Source of the DNA: Candidatus Competibacteraceae bacterium | Lineage (GTDB): Bacteria; Pseudomonadota; Gammaproteobacteria; Competibacterales; Competibacteraceae | Reading direction: 5' to 3' | Assembly: GCA_003527885.1 (NCBI GenBank) | Contig: DPWB01000094.1 | Coordinates: 589 to 6,718 of the forward strand | Length of the DNA: 6,130 bases | Shown here: piece by piece, positions 1-5,230 of the stretch | Layout: each line of letters starts with the position of its first letter | How positions within the stretch are numbered: the stretch's first letter is position 1 | The notes under the pieces: generated by a model | What the model saw: only the letters and a program-made list of their open reading frames with translations | Told to the model about the DNA's origin: nothing | Databases searched by the model: none | Position numbers and translations under genes: made by a program

Positions 1-620
1 GCGCCGTAGTCGGTGAGGTTCTTGACCATGCCCTCGACGATCTGGCCTTCCTGAAGGTTCTGCAACAAGGCCTCGCGTTCGGCGCTGTATTCCTGCTCGA
101 CCACGGCCCGGCGGGACACCACCACGTTGTTGCGGCGGCGGTCGAGCTTGATGACCTTGAATTCCTGCTCCTTGCCTTCCAGATAACCGGCGTCGCGCAC
201 CGGCCGCACGTCCACCAGCGAGCCGGGCAGGAAGGCGCGGATCTCGCCGATATCGACCGTGAAGCCGCCCTTCACCTTGCCGCTGATCAACCCCTTGACG
301 ATTTCTTCCTTCTCGAACGCCTGCTCCAGCGCGCTCCAGATGCGGGCGCGCTTGGCTTTTTCGCGGGATAACCGGGTTTCACCCGACCCGTCCTCCAGCG
401 CGTCCAGGGCGACCTCCACTTCATCGCCCACCTTCACTTCGAGCACGCCTTCCTCGTTGTAAAACTGTTCGAGCGGAATCAGCCCTTCCGACTTCAGCCC
501 GGCGTTGACCACCACGCCGTCCGGCCGGATGGCCACCACCAGTCCCTGGATGATGGAACCCGGTTGCATTTGTTTGTCGGCCAGGCTTTGTTCAAACAGT
601 TCGGCAAAACTTTCAATCAT
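1..620 (-). CDS. rpsA: 30S ribosomal protein S1, N-terminal part (3' end outside window)
   Basis: Ribosomal protein S1 binds mRNA on the 30S subunit and helps unfold and place it for initiation. The visible 206 residues begin [17 protein letters not shown] and follow the known gammaproteobacterial S1 closely. The first S1 repeat spans about residues 21-87 (with [13 protein letters not shown]), the second about 105-171 (with KVKGGFTV and [14 protein letters not shown], then [16 protein letters not shown]), and the third starts near 192 (NLTDYG at the window edge). These two N-terminal repeats are the ribosome-docking ones in E. coli S1. The frame is open to base 1, so the remaining repeats lie outside. 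The ATG at 618-620 gives the canonical S1 N-terminus. Only a weak GAG lies upstream, 9 bases from the ATG. cmk is 196 bases upstream, the conserved gammaproteobacterial arrangement. Confidence 0.97.
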   Translation of the reverse strand, partial: MIESFAELFEQSLADKQMQPGSIIQGLVVAIRPDGVVVNAGLKSEGLIPLEQFYNEEGVLEVKVGDEVEVALDALEDGSGETRLSREKAKRARIWSALEQAFEKEEIVKGLISGKVKGGFTVDIGEIRAFLPGSLVDVRPVRDAGYLEGKEQEFKVIKLDRRRNNVVVSRRAVVEQEYSAEREALLQNLQEGQIVEGMVKNLTDYG

Positions 621-639
621 GGGTTATAACTCAAGAAAC

Positions 640-656
640 GGCGGCGATGGACCGCC
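640..656 (-). promoter_or_regulatory. Hairpin just upstream of the rpsA start
   Basis: On the minus strand GGCGGT (656-651) can pair with GCCGCC (645-640), giving five Watson-Crick pairs plus one G-U pair around the loop CCATC. Its 3' edge is 19 bases before the rpsA ATG, so it sits beside the ribosome landing area. It resembles in position the hairpins of the E. coli rpsA initiation region. Function is inferred; only the pairing potential is seen. Confidence 0.4.
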
Positions 657-675
657 ACGGGTTGGTTGGGACAGA

Positions 676-701
676 TGGTTCGTTAATGCGAACCCGAACC
701 A
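676..701 (-). repeat. Tandem GGTTCG repeat with one complementary CGAACC: two alternative hairpins
   Basis: On the minus strand two adjacent GGTTCG copies (700-689) are followed by CATTAA and then one CGAACC (682-677). The single CGAACC can pair with the near copy (6 pairs, 6-base loop) or with the far copy extended by flanking T-A (7 pairs, 676-682 with 695-701, 12-base loop). The two folds exclude each other. The element lies in the putative rpsA leader, 56 bases before the start codon at its near edge. Confidence 0.45.
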
Positions 702-710
702 GCGATGTTC

Positions 711-725
711 TCCCGTTGCACGGGA
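711..725 (-). repeat. Short perfect hairpin (TCCCGT / ACGGGA)
   Basis: Six perfect base pairs, 711-716 with 720-725, surround a three-base loop. On the minus strand the hairpin is followed by GAACATCG rather than a T run, so it does not look like an intrinsic terminator for cmk. It could be part of the leader structure or a stabilising hairpin at the 3' end of the cmk message. Confidence 0.35.
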
Positions 726-755
726 ATTTTGAAGGCTCTCGCCTGAAGCGTCCGG

Positions 756-767
756 TCGAGCGCTCGA
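756..767. repeat. 12-base perfect palindrome TCGAGCGCTCGA
   Basis: A 12-base perfect palindrome in the cmk-rpsA gap. It could be a binding site for a dimeric regulator, or chance in GC-rich DNA. No known operator is recognised. Confidence 0.25.
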
Positions 768-816
768 ATCGACCCATTAAGCGTAGCCACCGAGTTCCCC
801 CCCGTAAAGTACGGAC

Positions 817-1527
817 TTAGCGGATTTCGGGTAAGGCCAATCGCGTAACGGCACATTTCAACGCCCACTCACAAACTTCGGCCACGCTCAACGAGGTGGT
901 ATCCAGTATTTCAGCATCGACCGCAGGCTTGAGCGGAGCCACCGTCCGTTGAGTGTCCCGCCGGTCGCGCGCCTCGATTTCTTCGACTAGACTTTTAAGG
1001 TTAGCATCCAAACCTTTTTCTCTCAACTGCTTATAGCGGCGCTTGGCGCGTTCCTCGCCGCTGGCGGTCAAAAATAGCTTCAATCCGGCATCCGGGAATA
1101 CGACCGTACCCATATCCCGACCGTCGGCGATCAACCCGGGAAACCGGCGAAAATCCCGCTGCCGCTGTAGCAGCGCCGCCCGAACCGACGGTAACGCCGC
1201 CACCCGCGACGCGGCATTCCCGCACTGCTCGCCCCGCAATTCCGGGCCGACTTGCCCGCCATCCAGAACGATGCGCGGAGCGCCGGCGGGGTCGGGCAAA
1301 AATTCGACGGCCAATCCGGCGGCCACCGCCGCCAGCCGGGTTTCGTCCTCCAACGACACTTGGCGCCGTTGGGCTGCCAGCGCCGTCAGCCGGTACAGCG
1401 CGCCGCTGTCCAGCAACCGCCAGCCCAAGCGGGCGGCAAGCCACTGGCAAAGCGTTCCCTTACCGACGCCGCTCGGGCCATCTACGGCGATTACCGGCGC
1501 CAGGGTTTGAGCCGTTGCGTCACTCAT
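817..1527 (-). CDS. cmk: Cytidylate kinase (CMP/dCMP kinase)
   Basis: Cytosolic kinase that phosphorylates CMP and dCMP with ATP, recycling pyrimidine nucleotides. The 236-residue protein is close to the usual length (E. coli about 227). The P-loop GPSGVGKGT is at residues 17-25, the CMP-binding DSGALYR at 40-46, [15 protein letters not shown] at 133-147, an arginine/lysine-rich lid RAKRRYKQL at 160-168, and DRRDTQR plus VAPLKPA at 188-202, all as in the E. coli enzyme. The frame is open upstream to an ATG at 1578, but that would add 17 residues inside aroA. The ATG at 1525-1527 gives the family N-terminus and has a GGGAG 10 bases upstream. It starts one base after the aroA stop (TGACATG), so translation is probably coupled. 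cmk next to rpsA is the conserved gammaproteobacterial order. Confidence 0.96.
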   Translation of the reverse strand: MSDATAQTLAPVIAVDGPSGVGKGTLCQWLAARLGWRLLDSGALYRLTALAAQRRQVSLEDETRLAAVAAGLAVEFLPDPAGAPRIVLDGGQVGPELRGEQCGNAASRVAALPSVRAALLQRQRDFRRFPGLIADGRDMGTVVFPDAGLKLFLTASGEERAKRRYKQLREKGLDANLKSLVEEIEARDRRDTQRTVAPLKPAVDAEILDTTSLSVAEVCEWALKCAVTRLALPEIR

Positions 1528-1528
1528 G

Positions 1529-2842
1529 TCAGCGCGACTCCCGAACCGCCAACCCCGCCTTTTGCGCCAGCACCACAAACCCCGGAAAGGAGGTGTCGAC
1601 GTTGGCGCAATCCCGAATCCGAAGCGTGCTGTCCGCCCGTAAAGCGGCCACGGCGAAGCTCATGGCGACGCGATGATCGCCGTGGCTGTCGATGGCTCCG
1701 CCGGCCAACGCGCCGCCGTGGATGGTGATGCCATCCGGCGCCGGTTCGGCCACGATACCCAATGCGCCCAGACCATCGGCCATCACCTGAATCCGGTCGC
1801 TTTCCTTGACCCGCAGTTCCTCCGCGCCGGTCAGGACCGTTTCTCCTTTGGCGCAGGCGGCGGCGACGAACAGCGCGGGAAATTCATCGATGGCCAACGG
1901 CACCAGGGCTTCGGGAATACGGATGCCGCGCAACGGCGCATGACGCACCCGCAAATCGGCCACCGGCTCGCCGCCGGCGAGTCGTGCATTCAGGATTTCG
2001 ATGTCCGCACCCATCAGGCGCAAAATATCGATCACGCCGCTGCGGGTCGGATTGACGCCGACATGCTCCAGCACCAAATCCGAGCCCGGCGCGATACTGG
2101 CGCCGACCAAAAAAAAAGCGGATGATGATATATCGGCAGGTATATCGAGCTCGGCCGCAAGCAAGCACCCTTTTCCCTTCAGGGCAAACGTGCGCTCGCT
2201 TTCCCGTTGCAAGGAATAACCGAAACCCTCCAACATCCGTTCGGTATGATCGCGGGTTGGGGCGGGTTCGGTGATGCGGGTAACGCCCTCCGCATAAAGC
2301 CCGGCCAGCAGCAGACAGGATTTGACCTGGGCGCTGGCGACCGGCAGCGGATAGTCGATTCCCCGCAAGCGCTGGCCGCCGTGAATCCTCAGCGGAGCCG
2401 TCCCCCGCTCGCTGCTTTCGATCCGCGCGCCCATGCGCGCCAGCGGGTCCGTCACCCGCCGCATCGGCCGGCGAGTCAGCGAGGCGTCGCCGGTCAGTAC
2501 GGTGTCGAAAGCCTGTCCGGCCAAGAGGCCGCTCATCAAGCGCATCGAGGTGCCGGAATTGCCCATGTCCAACGGCCCGACCGGCGCGCGCAAGCCGTGC
2601 AGGCCGACACCGTGCACGGCGACTTGCCCCCGATCCGGCCCCTCGATCCGCACGCCCATGGCGCGGAACGCCCGCAACGTCGCCAAGCAATCCTCGCCCT
2701 CCAGAAAACCGCTGACCGTGGTTTTGCCTTCGGCCAACGCCCCGAACATGATGGCGCGATGGGAAATGGATTTGTCGCCGGGAACGCGCAGGCGGCCGCG
2801 CAAGGCGCCGCCCGGCTCGACGGTAAAATTTAAAGGCGGCAT
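1529..2842 (-). CDS. aroA: 3-phosphoshikimate 1-carboxyvinyltransferase (EPSP synthase)
   Basis: Transfers the enolpyruvyl group of PEP to shikimate-3-phosphate, the penultimate step to chorismate. The 437 residues cover the whole two-domain fold. PGDKSISHR lies at 21-29 with the substrate lysine K24, GNSGTSMRL at 94-102, [12 protein letters not shown] at 118-129, SAQVKS at 170-175, IDEFP at 318-322 with the catalytic Asp D319, LRVKESDR at 343-350 with E347, and [10 protein letters not shown] at 387-396. The wording of these motifs is nearer the class II and Pseudomonas-type enzymes than E. coli AroA. The ATG at 2842 follows the tyrA stop by 6 bases and no Shine-Dalgarno is visible, so initiation probably relies on coupling from tyrA. 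The two genes share one reading frame. A run of nine T sits in the coding strand at 2109-2117. Confidence 0.97.
   Translation of the reverse strand: MPPLNFTVEPGGALRGRLRVPGDKSISHRAIMFGALAEGKTTVSGFLEGEDCLATLRAFRAMGVRIEGPDRGQVAVHGVGLHGLRAPVGPLDMGNSGTSMRLMSGLLAGQAFDTVLTGDASLTRRPMRRVTDPLARMGARIESSERGTAPLRIHGGQRLRGIDYPLPVASAQVKSCLLLAGLYAEGVTRITEPAPTRDHTERMLEGFGYSLQRESERTFALKGKGCLLAAELDIPADISSSAFFLVGASIAPGSDLVLEHVGVNPTRSGVIDILRLMGADIEILNARLAGGEPVADLRVRHAPLRGIRIPEALVPLAIDEFPALFVAAACAKGETVLTGAEELRVKESDRIQVMADGLGALGIVAEPAPDGITIHGGALAGGAIDSHGDHRVAMSFAVAALRADSTLRIRDCANVDTSFPGFVVLAQKAGLAVRESR
1538..1542 (-). promoter_or_regulatory. Ribosome binding site of cmk
   Basis: GGGAG on the minus strand, 10 bases before the ATG at 1527, inside the last codons of aroA. 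It supports this start over the in-frame ATG at 1578. Confidence 0.55.
2109..2117 (-). repeat. Nine-T homopolymer inside aroA
   Basis: The minus strand reads T nine times within the codons GCT TTT TTT TTG (Ala-Phe-Phe-Leu, residues 242-245). The surrounding 2105-2150 is an AT-rich patch in otherwise GC-rich DNA and also holds two copies of TATATCG (2129-2135 and 2141-2147, plus-strand sense). Such runs are prone to polymerase slippage. The aroA frame is intact with nine T, as the downstream motifs show. Confidence 0.85.
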
Positions 2843-2848
2843 AAGGAA

Positions 2849-3724
2849 TCAGTCGAGATAGAGGTTGTCGCGGGCGCGCTTGGCCCGCTGGAAGGTGTCA
2901 AGGATCGCGGCGCGGTCGTCGTTGCGGATCGCGGCCGCCAACCGCTCCAGATCGGCCCCGAACAAGGCGATCATCTCCAACAACTGCTCGCGGTTGGCGA
3001 CACAGATATCGTGCCACATGCAGGGATCGCTGGAGGCGATGCGGGTGAAATCGCGGAAACCGCCCGCCGCGTAGCGGAAAATTTCCGCCCGGTCGTCCAA
3101 CCGCGCCAGCGTATCCACCAGAGTATAGGCCAGCATGTGCGGCAGATGGCTGGTCGCGGCCAACACGGCGTCGTGATGGCGCACGCCCATGTCGATCACC
3201 TCGGCTCCGGCCAGCTCCCACATCCGTTTGATCAACTGGTGGGCGCTGGCGGCGGTTTCCGCCAACGGCGTCAGAATCACCCGGCGCTTTTGAAACAAGG
3301 TCGAAAACGAGGCGTCCACCCCGCTTTTTTCGGTGCCAGCAATGGGGTGGCCCGGTACGAAATTGGGCGGGATGTGGCCGTAAATTCGCCCGACATCGGC
3401 CACCACGCTGCCCTTGGCGCTGCCGACATCGGTCACCACTGCACCCGACGCCAGATGCGGGACGATGGCGCGCAACACCGGTTCGATGGCCCCCAACGGC
3501 ACGGCGACCACGACCACATCCGCACCGATCACCGCGCGGGCAGGATCGACATCGTAGCGGTCGACCACCCCCAACCGGACGGCGGCCCGCAAATTCTCCT
3601 CATTGCGGCCGGAACCGACGATCTCACCCACCTCACCCCGTTCGCGCAGCGCGCGAGCCAGCGAGCCGCCGATCAAGCCGACGCCGATCACGCATAGCCG
3701 CCGAATCAAAGGCCGGGTCGCCAT
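2849..3724 (-). CDS. tyrA: Prephenate/arogenate dehydrogenase (TyrA family)
   Basis: Oxidative decarboxylation of prephenate (to 4-hydroxyphenylpyruvate) or of arogenate (to tyrosine) in the tyrosine branch. The 291 residues begin with a Rossmann nucleotide-binding fold, VIGVGLIGGS at 12-21. VTDVGSAKG lies at 97-105, the substrate-site GHPIAGTEKSGV at 125-136 with H126, TSHLPH at 191-196, and GGFRDFTRIASSDP at 221-234, followed by the helical dimerisation domain. There is no chorismate mutase domain and no ACT domain, so this is the single-domain TyrA type rather than the E. coli T-protein. The residue after the second beta strand is not acidic (GSGRN at 37-41), which leaves NADP use possible. 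The ATG comes one base after the hisC stop (TGAGATG) with no clear Shine-Dalgarno, indicating coupling. aroA follows in the same frame after TGA and two codons. Confidence 0.95.
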   Translation of the reverse strand: MATRPLIRRLCVIGVGLIGGSLARALRERGEVGEIVGSGRNEENLRAAVRLGVVDRYDVDPARAVIGADVVVVAVPLGAIEPVLRAIVPHLASGAVVTDVGSAKGSVVADVGRIYGHIPPNFVPGHPIAGTEKSGVDASFSTLFQKRRVILTPLAETAASAHQLIKRMWELAGAEVIDMGVRHHDAVLAATSHLPHMLAYTLVDTLARLDDRAEIFRYAAGGFRDFTRIASSDPCMWHDICVANREQLLEMIALFGADLERLAAAIRNDDRAAILDTFQRAKRARDNLYLD

Positions 3725-3725
3725 C

Positions 3726-4853
3726 TCACTGTTTCAACACGTCGGCCAAGGCCTCGATCAGCCGGGCATTTTCGGCCTCGGTGCCGATGCTGATTCGCAA
3801 ATGGCGGGGCAAACCGTAATTGTCCACCGGCCGGGTGATGACGCCCCGTTTCAGCAGTTCGAGGAACACCTCGCGCCCGGATCGACCGCCGAGATCGATG
3901 CAGAGAAAATTGCCGGCCGAGGGCAACCACGTTAAACCGAAGTTCCGGCACGCCTCCTGCAACTGGCTCATGCCAGCACGGTTGGTAGCCTTGCCGCGCT
4001 CCAGATGCCCGGCGTCCTCCAGCGCCGCCGCCGCCGCCGCCAACGCCAAGCTATTGACGTTGAACGGCTCCCTAACCCGGTTCAACAAATCGGCCACCCG
4101 AGGATCGGAGATGGCGTAACCGACCCGCAACCCGGCCAAGCCGTAGGCTTTGGAAAAGGTGCGGGTCACCACCAAATTGGGAAAACGGTCGAGCCACTGC
4201 ATGGCATTGGGGCAATCCAGTTCCGGTTCGACGTATTCAAGATACGCCTCATCCACCACCACGATGACCTGTTCGGGCACCGAGTCCAAAAATCCTTCGA
4301 GTTCCGCCGTTTTCAGCCAAGTCCCGGTGGGATTGTTGGGGTTGGCGACGAAAATAACGCGGGTTCGGCCGTTGATCGACGCCCGCATCGCGGCGGGATC
4401 GTGGCCGTAAGGCATGGCGTGAGCGGGCGGGTTGGCCTTGGCGACGCGCGCCGTGGCGCCGATGGCTTGGGTGACGATGGGATATACGGCGAAAGCGTGT
4501 TCGGAAAAAACCGCTTCGTGTTCCGGGGTCAGGAACGCCCGCGCCACCAGTTCCAGCACATCGTTGGAGCCATTGCCCAAGGTCAGCGCGTCCACCGGTA
4601 CCTGGAGCCGGTTTGACAGCGCCGTTTTCAGTTCGAAACCGTTGCCGTCGGGATAACGGGCGAGATGGGCCAAGGCTTCCCGCACGGCGGTGAGTCCCTT
4701 GGGGCTGGGACCGAGCGGATTTTCGTTGGACGCCAGTTTGACGATGTCGCTCAAACCGTATTCCCGGCGCAATTCGCTTTCCGGCTTGCCGGGCTGGTAG
4801 GGCTGCAAGGTACGGACGCCGGGCGCGGCGAGAGAGGGAAAATCACAGCTCAT
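3726..4853 (-). CDS. hisC: Histidinol-phosphate / aromatic aminotransferase (HisC family)
   Basis: PLP-dependent class I/II aminotransferase. The 375-residue protein shows SNENPLGPSP at 42-51, GNGSND at 93-98, ANPNNPTGT at 170-178, DEAYLEY at 201-207, and the Schiff-base lysine K235 in TRTFSKAYGLAGLRVGY (230-246). The C-terminal LRISIGTEAEN holds the usual substrate-phosphate/carboxylate arginine. HisC converts imidazole acetol-phosphate to histidinol-phosphate, but paralogs placed between pheA and tyrA are thought also, or mainly, to transaminate phenylpyruvate and hydroxyphenylpyruvate; which applies here depends on whether a second hisC exists in a his operon. The frame is open to an ATG at 4913, giving 20 unrelated residues. 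The ATG at 4853 matches the family start and has GGAG 10 bases upstream. Its ATGA overlaps the stop of the upstream ORF by 4 bases. Confidence 0.94.
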   Translation of the reverse strand: MSCDFPSLAAPGVRTLQPYQPGKPESELRREYGLSDIVKLASNENPLGPSPKGLTAVREALAHLARYPDGNGFELKTALSNRLQVPVDALTLGNGSNDVLELVARAFLTPEHEAVFSEHAFAVYPIVTQAIGATARVAKANPPAHAMPYGHDPAAMRASINGRTRVIFVANPNNPTGTWLKTAELEGFLDSVPEQVIVVVDEAYLEYVEPELDCPNAMQWLDRFPNLVVTRTFSKAYGLAGLRVGYAISDPRVADLLNRVREPFNVNSLALAAAAAALEDAGHLERGKATNRAGMSQLQEACRNFGLTWLPSAGNFLCIDLGGRSGREVFLELLKRGVITRPVDNYGLPRHLRISIGTEAENARLIEALADVLKQ

Positions 4854-5230
4854 GAAGATAAAGCTCCAGCAGGACGTTTTGAATATTGCAGCAATCCGAG
4901 AACAGTTTGGCAACGCGCACAGCGGTCGAACAAACGGTAGTTATAACTGAACGTGCGCCGGGCAAAGTCAGCTTCCCGCTGGCCCTGGATTTCGAGATGC
5001 ACCAGCAGCCAATCCTCGCCGCCGTCACGGGTCGTTACCCGCACCAGCTTGTCGGCCCAGCGCCGCCTTAGCTCGGCGTCGCGCACCAGCTTTTGCAATT
5101 CTTTGTCGAGAAAACGATAACCGTGTCCCCACGCAATGTCGGCGTGGGTGGCGGGAAAGAACCACGCGAGAAAATCAGGGAAATAACGCTCCGGCGCGTC
5201 TTTCCACGGCGAACCGTCATCATCCGTCAC
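4850..5230 (-). CDS. Truncated Rpn-family / PD-(D/E)XK nuclease-like protein
   Basis: A 126-residue ORF beginning with GTG at 5230. Residues 9-103, from WKDAPERYFPDFLAWFF through FLDKELQKLVRD and LVHLEIQGQRE to YNYRLFDR, match my memory of the N-terminal part of a family annotated as Rpn/transposase-like or 'cytosolic' proteins of about 300 residues. The likely nuclease signature is D60 (ADKLVRV) with E80-x-Q82 (LEIQ), the PD-(D/E)XK pattern. Family members usually continue well beyond YNYRLFDR; here the last 23 residues (CARCQTVLGLLQ... to the stop) do not look like the family, so the C-terminal part is lost. The GTG overlaps the pheA stop (GTGA) and the TGA overlaps the hisC start (ATGA). 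AAGGG lies 6 bases before the GTG. It may be a decayed fragment or a retained short protein. No role in aromatic synthesis is known to me. Confidence 0.65.
   Translation of the reverse strand: MTDDDGSPWKDAPERYFPDFLAWFFPATHADIAWGHGYRFLDKELQKLVRDAELRRRWADKLVRVTTRDGGEDWLLVHLEIQGQREADFARRTFSYNYRLFDRCARCQTVLGLLQYSKRPAGALSS
4864..4867 (-). promoter_or_regulatory. Ribosome binding site of hisC
   Basis: GGAG on the minus strand, 10 bases before the ATG at 4853, lying inside the last codons of the upstream nuclease-like ORF. It decides the hisC start against the upstream ATG at 4913. Confidence 0.6.

Larger units (their letters stand above)
621..816 (-). promoter_or_regulatory. cmk-rpsA intergenic region, putative rpsA leader
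   Basis: This 196-base gap holds no convincing gene. On the minus strand it contains several inverted repeats (listed separately) and ends in a short, less GC-rich stretch (TTGAGTTATAACCC) directly before the rpsA ATG. A strong Shine-Dalgarno sequence is absent. In E. coli the rpsA initiation region also lacks a good Shine-Dalgarno, folds into hairpins and is repressed by S1 itself; comparable autoregulation here is inferred from that precedent. A possible sigma70 pair, TTTACG, 17 bases, TACGCT, starts near 807 on the minus strand but matches poorly. No T-tailed hairpin marks the end of the cmk transcript, so read-through from the upstream operon is plausible. Confidence 0.5.

Noticed and set aside
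621..630. TATAAC just before the rpsA ATG as a -10 promoter element
   Set aside because: It would start transcription at or inside the start codon and no -35 element lies at a proper distance.
711..730. Hairpin at 711-725 as a terminator
   Set aside because: On the minus strand no T run follows. On the plus strand only four T follow after AA and no plus-strand gene ends there.
683..868. 61-codon minus-strand frame spanning the cmk end and the cmk-rpsA gap
   Set aside because: It starts inside cmk, has no recognisable family and ends amid hairpin sequence; no good ribosome binding site was seen.
1884..2690. 268-codon minus-strand frame inside aroA
   Set aside because: An alternate-frame shadow of aroA, rich in Arg and Gly; relevant only as the frame a slip at the T run could enter.
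2207..2833. 208-codon open frame on the plus strand opposite aroA
   Set aside because: Antisense shadow of aroA without recognisable domains; the same applies to 1673-2125.
3011..3697. 228-codon open frame on the plus strand opposite tyrA
   Set aside because: It is antisense to a clear tyrA; its protein is rich in His, Gln, Arg and Gly, typical of an antisense shadow in GC-rich DNA, and shows no family motif.
4005..4616. 203-codon open frame on the plus strand opposite hisC
   Set aside because: Low-complexity antisense shadow of hisC, whose motifs are certain.
4854..4913. N-terminal extension of hisC from the ATG at 4913
   Set aside because: The 20 extra residues do not resemble HisC N-termini, and GGAG is correctly spaced for the ATG at 4853.
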